A DNA stretch of 64,000 bases, from contig NZ_SPQQ01000001.1 in NCBI RefSeq assembly GCF_004766045.1, positions 434,001 to 498,000 on the forward strand, given 5' to 3'. Positions 43,185 through 52,551 of the stretch are shown here, piece after piece (position 1 is the stretch's first letter; each line of letters begins with the position of its first letter). The notes below the pieces were generated by a model. It was not told the DNA's origin. It did no database searches and worked only from the letters and a program-made list of their open reading frames with translations. Source of the stretch: Desulfosporosinus fructosivorans (GTDB lineage Bacteria > Bacillota > Desulfitobacteriia > Desulfitobacteriales > Desulfitobacteriaceae). The position numbers and the translations under genes were made by a program.

Positions 43185-44523
43185 TAAGGCTAATACAATG
43201 ATTACGACAAATACGAGACATTATCAAGGAAATCCGCAGAAAAACAGCCCAGCTCTTGGGGCGACTCTAGCCTACCTCGGCGTCAATGGACTTTTAGCCT
43301 TACTCCATGGTTCTCAGGGGTGTTCTTCGTTCATTCGCTTACAGCTCTCAAGGCACTATAAGGAACCGATTCCCCTTAATTCAACGGCCCTATTAGAAGA
43401 CTCAGTCATTTTTGGGGGCTGGGAACATCTTAAAAAAGGGATTGCCGTGGCAGCCGATAAATATAAGCCACAAATTATTGGCGTGATGAGTACTGGGTTA
43501 ACCGAAACTTTTGGCGACGACATGGTTAGTGCACTCGCCAGTCTACGCCAAGAAAGACCCGATTTAGACGATATGCCTGTGGTACTGGCTAGTACGCCGG
43601 ATTATATCGGTTCGATGCAAGAAGGTTATCAGCGGACGGTAGAGGCTCTGCTTACGACCTTGGCTGGGCATTCTAGCCAGACGAAGGAACCGTCAGTTTC
43701 GGGCACTGCCTCGAACTCTAACTCTAACGAAGATCCTGCGCTGTATGTTGCTCTATTGCCGGGGTGTCATTTAACTCCGGGCGACGTCGATGAACTAAAA
43801 GAAATCGTTATGGAATTTGGATTTAGGCCGATTACAGTTCCGGATCTTTCAATTTCTCTGGATGGGCACGCTGAACTGGAAGCCGCCCCGGTGGTTCAGG
43901 GAGGAACTTTACTGGAGGATTTTCAGCGTTTGGCAAAATGCAGTGCCTGTTTATCCTTTGGTCTGAGTATGGAGAAAGCGGGAGAAATCCTGAAGGAAGC
44001 GTATGGAATTCCCTGTTATAACTTTCCGTCATTAACTGGCCTGAAGGCCACCGATGCGTTCATCTTAACGCTTGCGAAAATATCGGGTAAGGCTGTACCG
44101 GAGAAATTGCTCCGGCAAAGAAGCCGATTGCTGGATACGTTGGCCGATTATCATGATCAACTTGGTGGTCAAAAGATCGCAATCGCTTTAGAAATGGACC
44201 TTCTGTATAGTTTAGCTTCTTGTCTGGTTGAGGTAGGCTCGGAGATTTCTGTGGCTTTGGCGGCATCCCAAGGGGGCATCCACAAGTTATCCCTACCGAT
44301 CCCAATCGAAGTGGGAGACCTCGAAACACTCGAGGAACGAGCGGCCCATAGTAATCTAATCATCGCCAATTCAAACGGTCGCCAGGCTGCAGGGTTGCTT
44401 AAAATCCCTCATTTACGAGCAGGATTGCCTGTCTTTGACCGTGTCGGTTATCCGCAAAAACGTTGGATTGGGTATGAAGGCACTCAACAATTTCTGTTTG
44501 ACATGTTAAATTCACTAAGTTAG
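43177..44523 (+). CDS. nifN: FeMo-cofactor scaffold protein NifN
   Basis: A 448-residue NifK homologue and partner of NifE. Recognised from LALLHGSQGCSSFIRLQLSR, STGLTETFGDD and LPVFDRVGYPQKRWIGYEGT. A Ser/Asn-rich linker (~residues 170-187, near the SNSNSNED run) is not typical of the family but is harmless in a surface loop. ATG 43177 lies 9 nt after AAGGAGGG and overlaps the nifE end by 8 nt. Confidence 0.95.
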   Translation: MADKANTMITTNTRHYQGNPQKNSPALGATLAYLGVNGLLALLHGSQGCSSFIRLQLSRHYKEPIPLNSTALLEDSVIFGGWEHLKKGIAVAADKYKPQIIGVMSTGLTETFGDDMVSALASLRQERPDLDDMPVVLASTPDYIGSMQEGYQRTVEALLTTLAGHSSQTKEPSVSGTASNSNSNEDPALYVALLPGCHLTPGDVDELKEIVMEFGFRPITVPDLSISLDGHAELEAAPVVQGGTLLEDFQRLAKCSACLSFGLSMEKAGEILKEAYGIPCYNFPSLTGLKATDAFILTLAKISGKAVPEKLLRQRSRLLDTLADYHDQLGGQKIAIALEMDLLYSLASCLVEVGSEISVALAASQGGIHKLSLPIPIEVGDLETLEERAAHSNLIIANSNGRQAAGLLKIPHLRAGLPVFDRVGYPQKRWIGYEGTQQFLFDMLNSLS

Positions 44524-44536
44524 GGAGGGTACAGGT

Positions 44537-44908
44537 ATGCTTATAGCCTTTGCCAGCGGCGATGGATTAACCATTGACTCGCATTTTGCCTCCGCTCCTA
44601 AGTTTGAAATGTATAAGTTTACAGGAGAGAAGCTGGGCATTATCCATACAACTCTTGTTGCTGAAGACATGGCAGAATCCGAAGATAGAGTTAATGCACG
44701 GATCAATATGCTCAAACTCTGTGCCATTGTCTATTGCACTCAGATAGGCGGTCCTGCGGCAGCACGTTTAGTGCAATGTGGTATTCATCCGTTGAAAGTG
44801 CCAGAAGGGACGTTGATCGTTGACGAGCTTAACAGAATGAACAAATTGTTGCTTTCCAAGAAACTTCCACCTTGGTTAAAAAAGAAAGTGGATGCGGTAG
44901 AAGCATAA
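44537..44908 (+). CDS. nifX: FeMo-cofactor carrier NifX
   Basis: A 123-residue protein of the NifX/NafY family that holds cofactor precursors between NifB and NifEN. It starts MLIAFASGDGLTIDSHFASA and contains CTQIGGPAAARLVQCGIHPL. AGGGAGGG precedes the ATG. In this cluster NifB lacks the fused NifX-like domain, so the stand-alone NifX provides it. Confidence 0.92.
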   Translation: MLIAFASGDGLTIDSHFASAPKFEMYKFTGEKLGIIHTTLVAEDMAESEDRVNARINMLKLCAIVYCTQIGGPAAARLVQCGIHPLKVPEGTLIVDELNRMNKLLLSKKLPPWLKKKVDAVEA

Positions 44909-44995
44909 AGCCTTCATTACAAGAGAGGAAGGCTAAGAACGAATATTAAGAGGAAATGAGAAATGATCTTAGGACTGAGGAGGGAGGGACAAATA

Positions 44996-45265
44996 GTGAG
45001 TGAAGTGCTAATTTACAAAACCTTTGGCGGATTACCCTGGACTCCAAAGTTTGTGGAAGCGATCGATACCGCGGTGTGTCTTGGATGTGGGCGATGTGTA
45101 AAATTATGTGTTCAAAAATGCTTAGGTCTGGAAAGCTTCGAGGATGATGAAGGGACAGAGCGACACGTAGCAACAATTGCGAATAAAGAACAATGCATCG
45201 GTTGCCAGGCTTGTGGCAGCATCTGTATACGCCACTGCCATACGTTCAAGGAACAATTAGCTTAA
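44996..45265 (+). CDS. 2[4Fe-4S] ferredoxin of the nif operon
   Basis: An 89-residue ferredoxin with two cluster motifs, CLGCGRCVKLC (then VQKC) and CIGCQACGSIC (then IRHC). The extra Cys after each motif is typical of FdxN/nif ferredoxins that sit next to nifB. The GTG at 44996 follows GAGGGAGGG; the ATG at 44963 is upstream of that site. It may feed electrons to NifB or NifH. Confidence 0.9.
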   Translation: MSEVLIYKTFGGLPWTPKFVEAIDTAVCLGCGRCVKLCVQKCLGLESFEDDEGTERHVATIANKEQCIGCQACGSICIRHCHTFKEQLA

Positions 45266-45370
45266 CGCTTGTGAGGCGTGAAGGTCGAGTTTCTGTATAG
45301 CCGCTTTAGCAGCATAAATCAAAGTAGAGCTTGGAAGTAGATAACAAATAACAAAACGACTGGAGGGATT

Positions 45371-46210
45371 ATGATGCATAAAGAATGTACTCAAGGTAAT
45401 ATGAATACCCCAAACCTGAATCTTGGCCATCCCTGCTTCTCAACTAAAGGGCATGGGAAAACCGGTCGAATCCACTTAGCCGTAGCTCCCGGGTGCAATA
45501 TTTCTTGTAATTATTGCGTGCGTAAATTCGATTGTGCTAATGAATCCCGTCCGGGTGTAACTAGTAGGGTTCAGAACCCAGTAGAAGCGCTTGAAACTGT
45601 CAGGCAAGCCAAAGCCTCCGCTATTGGACCCCAACTTATCGTCGTAGGAATTGCAGGACCAGGAGAACCTTTGGCAAACAAAGCAACGTATGAAACCCTT
45701 AGAGCGGTAAAAAGAGAATTTCCGGAGATGACTCTTTGTTTAAGTACCAATGGACTTCTCTTGCCAGAAAAGATCGATGAGTTGGTTGAGATTGGGGTGT
45801 CTCACGTTACAGTGACGATTAATACTTTAGACGAGCAAGTGGGTGCCAAAATCTACAGTTACGTTCATTGGGAAGGCAAAACTTTAATCGGGCCTGATGC
45901 CTCAAGGGTGCTAATTAGCAAGCAATTAGAAGGACTTTCCTTGGCTTCTAAGGCTGGAATGACCATAAAAATTAACACAGTGCTTATGCCGGGTATCAAC
46001 GATCACCTTTTATATAGCTTAGGTTTAGAGATCAAAAAAAGAGGTGCGAACATTCACAATATCATGCCCGTCATTCCCCAAGGAAAACTGGCTCATATTG
46101 CGGCACCGACTCCTGAATTAATATCAGATCGCCGGGAAATTTGTGGTGAAATCCTTCCTCAGATGAAGCATTGTCAACAATGTCGGGCAGATGCGATTGG
46201 CTTGCTCTGA
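45371..46210 (+). CDS. nifB: NifB radical SAM cofactor synthase
   Basis: A 279-residue radical SAM enzyme that fuses two [4Fe-4S] clusters into the 8Fe-9S-C NifB-co. The motif is GCNISCNYCVRKFDC (Cx3Cx2C plus extra Cys), followed by ESRPGVTSRV and GIAGPGEPL. It ends KHCQQCRADAIGLL, lacking the C-terminal NifX domain of proteobacterial NifB. ATG 45371 or 45374, after TGGAGGG. Confidence 0.96.
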   Translation: MMHKECTQGNMNTPNLNLGHPCFSTKGHGKTGRIHLAVAPGCNISCNYCVRKFDCANESRPGVTSRVQNPVEALETVRQAKASAIGPQLIVVGIAGPGEPLANKATYETLRAVKREFPEMTLCLSTNGLLLPEKIDELVEIGVSHVTVTINTLDEQVGAKIYSYVHWEGKTLIGPDASRVLISKQLEGLSLASKAGMTIKINTVLMPGINDHLLYSLGLEIKKRGANIHNIMPVIPQGKLAHIAAPTPELISDRREICGEILPQMKHCQQCRADAIGLL

Positions 46211-46235
46211 TGAATAGAAAGGGAGCTAATTAAAG

Positions 46236-47354
46236 ATGGAGCAAAGGATTTTGTTATGTGATACTACCTTAAGGGATGGTGAGCAAGCACCTGGTGTAGC
46301 ATTCGGTTTGCCGGAAAAAGAAATGATCGCCAGGGCCTTATCGGATGCAGGGATCGATGAACTGGAAGTGGGCGTGCCCGCTATGGGTGATGGAGAAATC
46401 AAAACCATTTCCCAATTAGTGACCCTTCAGTTACCAGTTCGTCTGATCACTTGGAATCGCGCTGTTTTGTCAGATCTTCAAGCGAGCTATAAGACGGGGG
46501 TCGAGGGTGTCGCCATTTCCATTCCCACCTCGGATCAACAAATCAAGAACAAATTGAGAAAAGATCGGGCTTGGGTACTTGATCAAATGGGACAATGTGT
46601 CCTTAATGCCAAAAAAGAAGTGGGTTATGTTGTTCTCGGTCTGGAAGATGCCAGTAGAGCGGATTTTACATTTCTGGCAGAGATACTAGCAGAGGCCCAG
46701 AAGTTAGGGGTTGACCGGGTCCGGTTTGCGGATACTGTGGGAATTCTTGAACCTCTTAAAATTTTCTTTACTCTGCAGGAATTAGTGAAAATCTCTAGAG
46801 TCCCGTTAGAGTTTCATGCGCATAATGACTTAGGAATGGCGACGGCCAATTCCCTGGCTGCTGTTCAAGCGGGTTTTAAAGCTGTAAGTGTAACGGTCGG
46901 AGGACTGGGTGAGAGGGCTGGCAATGCTTCCCTCGAAGAAGTTGCTGTGGCGCTGAAATATACTCTTCAGGAGAAGGTTCAACTTGACCTGAAACGTTTA
47001 AATTCAATCGGTTTAACGGTAAGCTTGGCATCAAATCGTAAAATTCCTCGGGCCAAACCAATTATTGGGGAAGACGTCTTCACCCATACATCCTCTATTC
47101 ACATCGACGGTATACAAAAAGATTTTGCGAACTACCAAACCTATCCACCTGAAAGCGTAGGAAGGGGGCACTCAACTTCCATTGGCAAATACTCTGGTCG
47201 TAAGACTATTTTGCGGTTATTGAAAGCAAAAGGGATTGATCTGGATCAAGAAACGATTGATGAACTCTTAATCAAAATATTACAGCAAACTCATAAGCTC
47301 AAAAGGCCCTTAGAAGAAGACGATATCATGGGGATTGTGGTTAGCGCATGCTAG
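46236..47354 (+). CDS. nifV: Homocitrate synthase
   Basis: A 372-residue enzyme that joins acetyl-CoA and 2-oxoglutarate to homocitrate, the organic ligand of FeMo-co. It has the HMGL-like barrel (CDTTLRDGEQAPGVAF, EFHAHNDLGMATANSLAA, GGLGERAGNASLEEVA) and SSIHIDGIQKD. It lacks the C-terminal LeuA regulatory domain present in the leuA at 27992. It is the last gene of the nif operon. Confidence 0.94.
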   Translation: MEQRILLCDTTLRDGEQAPGVAFGLPEKEMIARALSDAGIDELEVGVPAMGDGEIKTISQLVTLQLPVRLITWNRAVLSDLQASYKTGVEGVAISIPTSDQQIKNKLRKDRAWVLDQMGQCVLNAKKEVGYVVLGLEDASRADFTFLAEILAEAQKLGVDRVRFADTVGILEPLKIFFTLQELVKISRVPLEFHAHNDLGMATANSLAAVQAGFKAVSVTVGGLGERAGNASLEEVAVALKYTLQEKVQLDLKRLNSIGLTVSLASNRKIPRAKPIIGEDVFTHTSSIHIDGIQKDFANYQTYPPESVGRGHSTSIGKYSGRKTILRLLKAKGIDLDQETIDELLIKILQQTHKLKRPLEEDDIMGIVVSAC

Positions 47355-47368
47355 AACAAAAAAAGAGA

Positions 47369-47437
47369 AAAGCCAAAAACCTTCTTTTAATAGGGCACGA
47401 TGCAACGTGATCTTACTAAAAGGAGGTTTTTGGCTTT
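47369..47437 (+). terminator. terminator after nifV with a long loop
   Basis: AAAGCCAAAAACCTTCTTTT (47369-47388) pairs with AAAAGGAGGTTTTTGGCTTT (47418-47437), one wobble. The loop holds a smaller CACGAT...ACGTG dyad. Confidence 0.65.
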
Positions 47438-47566
47438 ATAGGGCGCGATTATCGTGCAACGAAATGACCAATACGGCGGTGTAGGACACGATTCTTCGTG
47501 CCCCAACGAAATGATATGTACTGTGTGGGCTGTTTGGGCTGTTTGGGCACGATGCATCGTGCTTAA
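47391..47566. repeat. cluster of small CACGAT/ATCGTG palindromes
   Basis: Four related short dyads are seen: GGGCACGATGCAACGTG (47393-47409), GGGCGCGATTATCGTGC (47441-47457), GACACGATTCTTCGTGCC (47486-47503) and GGGCACGATGCATCGTGC (47546-47563). They resemble a degenerate REP-like array downstream of the nif operon. Confidence 0.55.
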
Positions 47567-47613
47567 CGTCTTAAAATGCATTCTGGAAATCTAGAATATT
47601 AGGGGGCAGGATA

Positions 47614-48075
47614 GTGAAGGATCAGGTAATGAACCATGTTATTAGAAGAGCTAGATACTCGGATATCAGTGGCATGATTAGACTGTTAAGAATCTTGTTT
47701 TCCATTGAAACGGATTTTTCTTTCGAGGAGGGAACCCAACAGAGTGGTTTGGAAATGATGCTCGATGATGTCACCACACGGTGCATTTTGGTAGCAGAAC
47801 AGAAGCAACAGATCGTAGGAATGTGCACAGCGCAGATTCTGGTTTCCACTGCCGAGGGTGGAATAGTTGCCTTAGTGGAAGATCTGGTTGTCGAAGACAC
47901 CTGTAGAGGTGAAGGTATAGGGCGAGATCTGCTAGTGGCCATTGAAGGGTGGGCGATTGCACGAGGGGTTAAGCGTCTACAGTTATTAGCTGATCAAAAA
48001 AACACCCCGGCATTGGAGTTCTACAAAAAGATGGATTGGAAGTCTACCCAGTTAATAAGTTTACAAAAGAAATAG
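47614..48075 (+). CDS. GNAT-family N-acetyltransferase
   Basis: A 153-residue acetyltransferase. The acetyl-CoA binding motif A is VEDLVVEDTCRGEGIGRDLL (R-x-x-G-x-G/A), with motif B in NTPALEFYKKMDWKST. The substrate is not evident. GTG 47614 follows AGGGGGCAGGA. It is a single gene between the nif operon and the LtaS-like gene. Confidence 0.88.
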   Translation: MKDQVMNHVIRRARYSDISGMIRLLRILFSIETDFSFEEGTQQSGLEMMLDDVTTRCILVAEQKQQIVGMCTAQILVSTAEGGIVALVEDLVVEDTCRGEGIGRDLLVAIEGWAIARGVKRLQLLADQKNTPALEFYKKMDWKSTQLISLQKK

Positions 48076-48470
48076 ACTACTCTCGTAGATGTTGAGTGAC
48101 AACAACTACCTCAGAGGCCCTTGGGAAATGGTTTTTTGCAACGTGTGCACTCATTAGGTGATTTGTTATCTTGAGGTAGAAGAACCATAATCGTGCCTTA
48201 TTAAAGGGACTCAAGTTAATGTTGGACTTAGATGAGGATAGCAGTTCAGTCTTTAATATTATAATGCGTAATAGCTTTACAACTAAAAACCTTCTGCGAG
48301 CCCATCAGCTTGCAAGAAGGTTTTTGTCGTTTTATACGATATTGAGCACCTTTTTTTGATTGATTGTGCTATAATTCTGAAGGTAGCCAAGCAAAGTGAA
48401 TAGGCATTTATTATTAAAGCTTGGGGCAAGGCTTGTTTTCAAAAAATCTAATGTAAAGGAATTGAGTGTA
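48076..48470. other. 395-bp gap before the LtaS-like gene
   Basis: Holds a terminator at 48285-48327 and otherwise no supported feature. A possible 5' extension of the following gene (GTG 48396) lacks a ribosome site. Confidence 0.3.
48285..48327 (+). terminator. terminator-like hairpin
   Basis: AAAAACCTTCT and AGAAGGTTTTT arms with inner TGCGAG/CTTGCA pairing. It shares the AAAACCTTCT...AAGGTTTTT form with the nifV terminator. Confidence 0.6.
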
Positions 48471-50357
48471 TTGTACCAAGTAGAAAAAACGACAATCAAC
48501 ACGCAAGAGGGTTACCCTGCGCTTTCAAGGCAATCTCTGCAAGCGACTTTGCGTCGTATTCTACTCCAGGAAAAGCTGTTTCACTATACTTGGATTGCGT
48601 TACTGCTCAAATCAATATTCTTTCTAGGCTTAGTAAATAATGATGGGGTTCACTTTAACTCATCTAAAGCGTTTGAAATGTTTACCAATCAGCCATTTGC
48701 TTTAATCTATATTTCTTTTGAAATTGCCTTTCTTAGCGTTGCTTTTTTGTTCAAAGGTAAGCTTCATTATTGGGCGTTGGTGATCATTAATATTCTGTTA
48801 TCATTTTCAATGCTCGTGGACTTGATGAATTTTAGGGCATTTGGTAATTTCCTTTCTGTTTATACGCTATCTCAAACGTCTAATCTAGACAATCTGTTTG
48901 GGAGTATTATTTCTATGTTGCGAACGGTCGATCTAGTGTTTTGGTTCGATATAATTTTGCTAATGATAGCTGGATATAAATTAGCGCCACGTTTTAAAGC
49001 CGTTAGGCGCAGTTTCCCAATTTTCTTAATGTTGATGCTTGTTTCGTCTAGTTATATCTTTGTTAATTATCTTGTGGTCGACGTCTTTGGTAAAAACGAT
49101 CAGAAATTCTTGTTTAGGTGCTCATGGTCACAGAACCAAACCATGTCAAACCTTTCACCTCTCGGTTACCATCTCTTTGATACTTATAAGTATTGGGAAG
49201 ATAGTAAGCCGTTTGCGTTAAGCGCTGAGGAGAAAAAACATGTAGAGGCTTGGTTTTCAGCTAAAATAGAGAACCTCCCAGAGAACAGCTATTCAAGCAA
49301 GTTTCAAGGAAAAAACCTAATAGTTTTACAAGTAGAATCCCTTGAAAAATTTGTGATTGGGAAGAGTGTTAATGGCCAGGAGATTACGCCTAACTTAAAT
49401 AGACTGTTGAATAATAGTCTGTATTTCCCTAATTTCTATGAGCAAGTGTGGAATGGTACAAGTTCAGATTCTGACTTAATGACTAACACTTCGGTATATC
49501 CTGTGCGTCAGGGGTCTACTTTCTTCCGATTCCCCGGTAATACCTACAATTCACTACCTAAAATTTTGGAAAGCCATGGTTATGGTACGTTAGCTATTCA
49601 TCCCGATAAGGGGGGGTACTGGAACTGGCGTCAAGCGCTCACGGCCATCGGATTTCAAAGAACGATTGACGAAGGTTATTTTCAAATGGACGAACGAATT
49701 GGCTTTGGACTTAGTGACGGGACTTACCTTAGGCAGGTTGGGCCGGTGCTCAAGGCGGAAAAACAGCCTTTCTATTCGTTTCTTGTCACACTTACCAGTC
49801 ATTCGCCATTTGATTTACCGGTTCAATACCGCAAATTGAAATTAGACCCTGTTTTAGATGAATCTAAGTTGGGTGGGTATTTTCAGAGCATAAATTACAC
49901 GGATCAGCAAATTGGGGCGTTTATCGATAAATTGGATAAGGACGGGTTACTTGATAATACAGTTATTGCACTGTACGGCGATCACACTGGGGTGCATAAG
50001 TTTTATGATGACGAGATAAAGCAACTGAAGAACCCGGAAAGTTGGTGGCTTGAGGGGCACAACCAAATACCACTTATTATTTTTTCTAAGGGGATGACTG
50101 GCGAGGAAATAAAGACGACTGGTGGGCACATTGATATTCTACCCACGTTGGCCTCTCTAATGGGGATAGATCGTAAAGAATATGAGGGCACAGCAATGGG
50201 CCGAAATCTCCTGAATACTAATCGGGATTTTGTCGTTTTATCAGATGGACAAACAGTAGGGACCTTTCCTAGTGATAAAGCTCGAGCAGAGGCTATGCTT
50301 GGGGTGGGAATTGCCGATGAAATTATTCGAAGTGATTACTTCCGAACGAAAAAATAG
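48471..50357 (+). CDS. LtaS-like membrane sulfatase (phosphoglycerol transferase family)
   Basis: A ~628-residue protein with five N-terminal spans followed by an extracellular sulfatase-fold domain, as in lipoteichoic acid synthase. Metal and nucleophile sites are VLQVESLEKFVIG, the Thr in WNGTSSDSDLMTN, and ALYGDHTGVHKF. TTG 48471 has AAAGGA 9 nt upstream and is preferred over GTG 48396. It may polymerise glycerol-phosphate onto a lipid, or modify another surface polymer. Confidence 0.88.
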   Translation: MYQVEKTTINTQEGYPALSRQSLQATLRRILLQEKLFHYTWIALLLKSIFFLGLVNNDGVHFNSSKAFEMFTNQPFALIYISFEIAFLSVAFLFKGKLHYWALVIINILLSFSMLVDLMNFRAFGNFLSVYTLSQTSNLDNLFGSIISMLRTVDLVFWFDIILLMIAGYKLAPRFKAVRRSFPIFLMLMLVSSSYIFVNYLVVDVFGKNDQKFLFRCSWSQNQTMSNLSPLGYHLFDTYKYWEDSKPFALSAEEKKHVEAWFSAKIENLPENSYSSKFQGKNLIVLQVESLEKFVIGKSVNGQEITPNLNRLLNNSLYFPNFYEQVWNGTSSDSDLMTNTSVYPVRQGSTFFRFPGNTYNSLPKILESHGYGTLAIHPDKGGYWNWRQALTAIGFQRTIDEGYFQMDERIGFGLSDGTYLRQVGPVLKAEKQPFYSFLVTLTSHSPFDLPVQYRKLKLDPVLDESKLGGYFQSINYTDQQIGAFIDKLDKDGLLDNTVIALYGDHTGVHKFYDDEIKQLKNPESWWLEGHNQIPLIIFSKGMTGEEIKTTGGHIDILPTLASLMGIDRKEYEGTAMGRNLLNTNRDFVVLSDGQTVGTFPSDKARAEAMLGVGIADEIIRSDYFRTKK

Positions 50358-50400
50358 GGGGACTTGTGTGACACAGCGCTCGGTGCTTACGACGCGGAGA
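50357..50400 (+). repeat. truncated 5' end of the structured repeat
   Basis: GACTTGTGTGACACAGCGCT then TACGACGCGGAGA matches the first ~40 nt of the element, then stops where the full copy B1 begins. It starts at the stop codon of the LtaS-like gene. Confidence 0.65.
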
Positions 50401-50403
50401 GGG

Positions 50404-50630
50404 CCTTGTGAGACACAGCGCTCGATCCTACGACGCAGAGCAAACTAACCGTTCAAGCTCCTGTCTCTGGGGAGCGGGGTTCCCGGCAAATTCGCCATCC
50501 TTGGCTCAGTTGCCGGCTTCGCACGTCCTGTGCTCAGCCCCGTGTCTGGGGTCGGGAGCTTGAACGGAAGTTTGCTGGTCTGCTTACGTAAAGACGTCGC
50601 GCTGTGTCACACTGCGTCCCGGGCTGGGTA
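50404..50630 (+). repeat. structured repeat, copy B1
   Basis: Stems: CACAGCGC (50414-50421) with GCGCTGTG (50599-50606); AGCAAACT with AGTTTGCT; CCGTTCAAGCTCC (50449-50461) with GGAGCTTGAACGG (50555-50567); inner CCGGCAA/TTGCCGG. Relative to copy A, the third and inner stems differ on both strands, keeping pairing. Confidence 0.8.
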
Positions 50631-50639
50631 ACGGAGGGA

Positions 50640-50866
50640 ACTTGTGAGACACAGCGCTCGATCCTACGACGCAGAGCAAACTAACCGTTCAAGCTCCTGT
50701 CTCTGGGGAGCGGGGTTCCCGCCAAATGCGCCGTCCTTGGCGCAATGGCGGCAGCTCACATCCTTGTTCGCTGCCCCGTATTTGGGGTAGGGAGCTTGAA
50801 CGGAAGTTTGCTGGTCTGCTTACGTAAAGACGTCGCGCTGTGTCACACGGCGTCCCGGGGCTGGGT
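50640..50866 (+). repeat. structured repeat, copy B2
   Basis: Tandem to B1. Same outer, AGCAAACT and CCGTTCAAGCTCC stems; the inner hairpin is CCGCCAAATGCGCC / GGCGCAATGGCGG, different from B1 (CCGGCAA/TTGCCGG) yet still paired. The second hairpin loop is CATCCTTGTTCG. Confidence 0.8.
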
Positions 50867-50910
50867 AACGGAGGATGGACGGGGGACGAAGAGCGAAAAG
50901 GCATCTTAGG

Positions 50911-51003
50911 GACGGCACATTTTATGTGCACCGTTTTGATTTTACTTGGGAAATCCCATGCAAAGTTTTGGAAGTACGAGGAGGTGCATTCATGTGCATC
51001 GTC
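50911..51003. repeat. two mini-hairpins of the ACGGCACATTT family
   Basis: GACGGCACATTTTATGTGCA then CCGTT (50911-50935) and AGGTGCATTCATGTGCATCG then TC (50982-51003) resemble 12689-12713 and 17204-17223. No gene is supported between 50867 and 51272. Confidence 0.55.
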
Positions 51004-51189
51004 TTTTTTTGGTGAAAGAAGATTGCCCTTCTTGCGAAGGCAATGTCACAATGCTTTTGGTTCACTATTTTAGTGAGCTTTTTTTATGATCAAAAAACAT
51101 AACTTAAGAAGAAGGCTTTTTATACAAGTTATCTCTCAAATAATTTTGATTTATCTGAATTATTAAACATTTTTTTGGTTACATAATTA

Positions 51190-51246
51190 TATATTAATGA
51201 TTATCGTTAATATATTATTGATTTACGAATATAACTGCTATATAAT
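51190..51246 (+). promoter_or_regulatory. promoter with upstream dyad for the DUF2975/XRE pair
   Basis: TTGATT (51218-51223), 17-nt spacer, TATAAT (51241-51246). An 8-bp dyad TATATTAA/TTAATATA (51190-51197, 51207-51214) lies just upstream and may bind the XRE protein. Confidence 0.7.
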
Positions 51247-51272
51247 TGAATTAAATTTGAGGAGGAGATATT

Positions 51273-51890
51273 ATGAATCAAGACCAAGCCAATATAAGGA
51301 CCATAAAAAAGAGAGCAGGTATTATTCAGAAAGTGGTACAATTCATTTTTATTATTGGTGTAATACTTCTAATTGCTACTTTAATAGTTGCTGCTGTATT
51401 GTTTTTTGCTTCACCTGACAAATTTAATGCAGTTCAAGGAAGCATGGACTGGTCTATACACTATACCCTAAATAATGGCTCTACCTTCTTTATTGATGTT
51501 CCTTATAAAATCATACAACTCTCTGATAGTAGGTTTAGTGCTAAATATGCGGCTATCGCCTCCTTGCTTTCAATTTCTATTAGCATATCTTTTATTATGT
51601 ATGGAATAATGCAGGTATCAAATATTTTCAAGTCTACTGCTCATGATATAACCCCATTCATTATGGATAATGTGAAAAGTCTTGAAAATATTGCTTATAC
51701 AGTAATCATCTATTCGGTTACGGTAAACTTTCTAACAAACCTTTTATTCTTAGTTTTTGTAACCAAAATGTATATATCTTTTTCCAGTTTTCATTTAAGT
51801 GGAGTATTAACTGGAATGCTTATTTTTTTTATGGCTGATATTTTTAAATATGGAGTTTTTCTTCAAAAAGAATTCGACACGACATTATAA
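51273..51890 (+). CDS. DUF2975 membrane protein
   Basis: A 205-residue protein with four spans (IFIIGVILLIATLIVAAVLF, AAIASLLSISISISFIMYGI, TVIIYSVTVNFLTNLLFLVF, LTGMLIFFMADIFKYGVF), in the pattern of DUF2975. The motif FMADIFKYGVFLQKEFDTTL at the end is typical (ADIFxxGxxLQxExDxTL). GAGGAGG precedes the ATG. It pairs with the YozG-like XRE gene 15 bp downstream, a recurrent Firmicute module. Role unknown, possibly signal input for the regulator. Confidence 0.85.
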   Translation: MNQDQANIRTIKKRAGIIQKVVQFIFIIGVILLIATLIVAAVLFFASPDKFNAVQGSMDWSIHYTLNNGSTFFIDVPYKIIQLSDSRFSAKYAAIASLLSISISISFIMYGIMQVSNIFKSTAHDITPFIMDNVKSLENIAYTVIIYSVTVNFLTNLLFLVFVTKMYISFSSFHLSGVLTGMLIFFMADIFKYGVFLQKEFDTTL

Positions 51891-51904
51891 GGATGTGCTA
51901 ATCA

Positions 51905-52147
51905 GTGGCTATTATCATAAGATTAGATAGAATTCTAGTCGAGAAAAAAATAAAACTTATTGAATTAGCTGAAACAATTGGGATTTCTAATGTAAATCTT
52001 TCAAACTTAAAAACAGGTAAAGTAAGGGCTATTAGATTTTCAACACTTGATGCAATTTGTACAGCCCTTAACTGCCAGCCAGGTGATATATTAGAACATG
52101 TTTGCACAAATGACTCTGAAGAGGATAAAGAAGAGATAGAAAAATAA
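51905..52147 (+). CDS. XRE-family regulator (YozG type)
   Basis: An 80-residue helix-turn-helix protein (IRLDRILVEKKIKLIELAET, then SNVNLSNLKTGKVRAIRFST, LDAICTALNCQPGDIL). GTG 51905 follows AAGGATG. It belongs to the two-gene DUF2975 module, likely autoregulated from 51190-51246. Confidence 0.88.
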   Translation: MAIIIRLDRILVEKKIKLIELAETIGISNVNLSNLKTGKVRAIRFSTLDAICTALNCQPGDILEHVCTNDSEEDKEEIEK

Positions 52148-52551
52148 TTCTGGCAGGTTCTGTATCAACCTCCATTTGGCAAGGAGTTGGGATTGCTTTT
52201 TAAGACGTTATTGCGTATTTCCACTTCTAAATATGTGGCAGTTTCTCTGCCATTTACATGCCAATTACTTAAAAAAACACATAAAGACATTAAGCAGTGT
52301 GCTAATTGGCAATACAATTGGCACACTGTTTAATGTCTCTCTTGAATTTACTCCTTTGAAGAGAAGTGGGTCGGGTCATAGCGTACCCCTCATTATCATA
52401 CAGAAAATCAACAGTGAACTTTAAATGAGCCATTAACAAAAAAGAGTTGTCAAAATTGTCAGTAAAAAGTGGTGTCAGGATTGGTTTTCTTTAAATTGTA
52501 AAACTAAGAGGACAGGAATAATATGAAATTAAGAAAGAAGGAGGTATGCAT
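52148..52551. other. intergenic region upstream of the PTS operon
   Basis: Contains the long inverted repeat 52286-52338 and TTGTCAAAATTGTCA (52447-52461), two half-sites of the TTGNCA form seen in MtlR binding sites. The operon promoter is probably in the last 120 bp but no clean -10 is visible. Confidence 0.4.
52286..52338. terminator. inverted repeat after the XRE gene
   Basis: GACATTAAGCAGTGTGC (52286-52302) pairs with GCACACTGTTTAATGTC (52321-52337), with inner AATT pairing. Little T-run follows, so it may be a terminator or a regulatory dyad. Confidence 0.5.

Noticed and set aside
47393..47563. CACGAT palindromes as a CRISPR array
   Set aside because: Repeat units are too short and uneven, and no cas genes are present.
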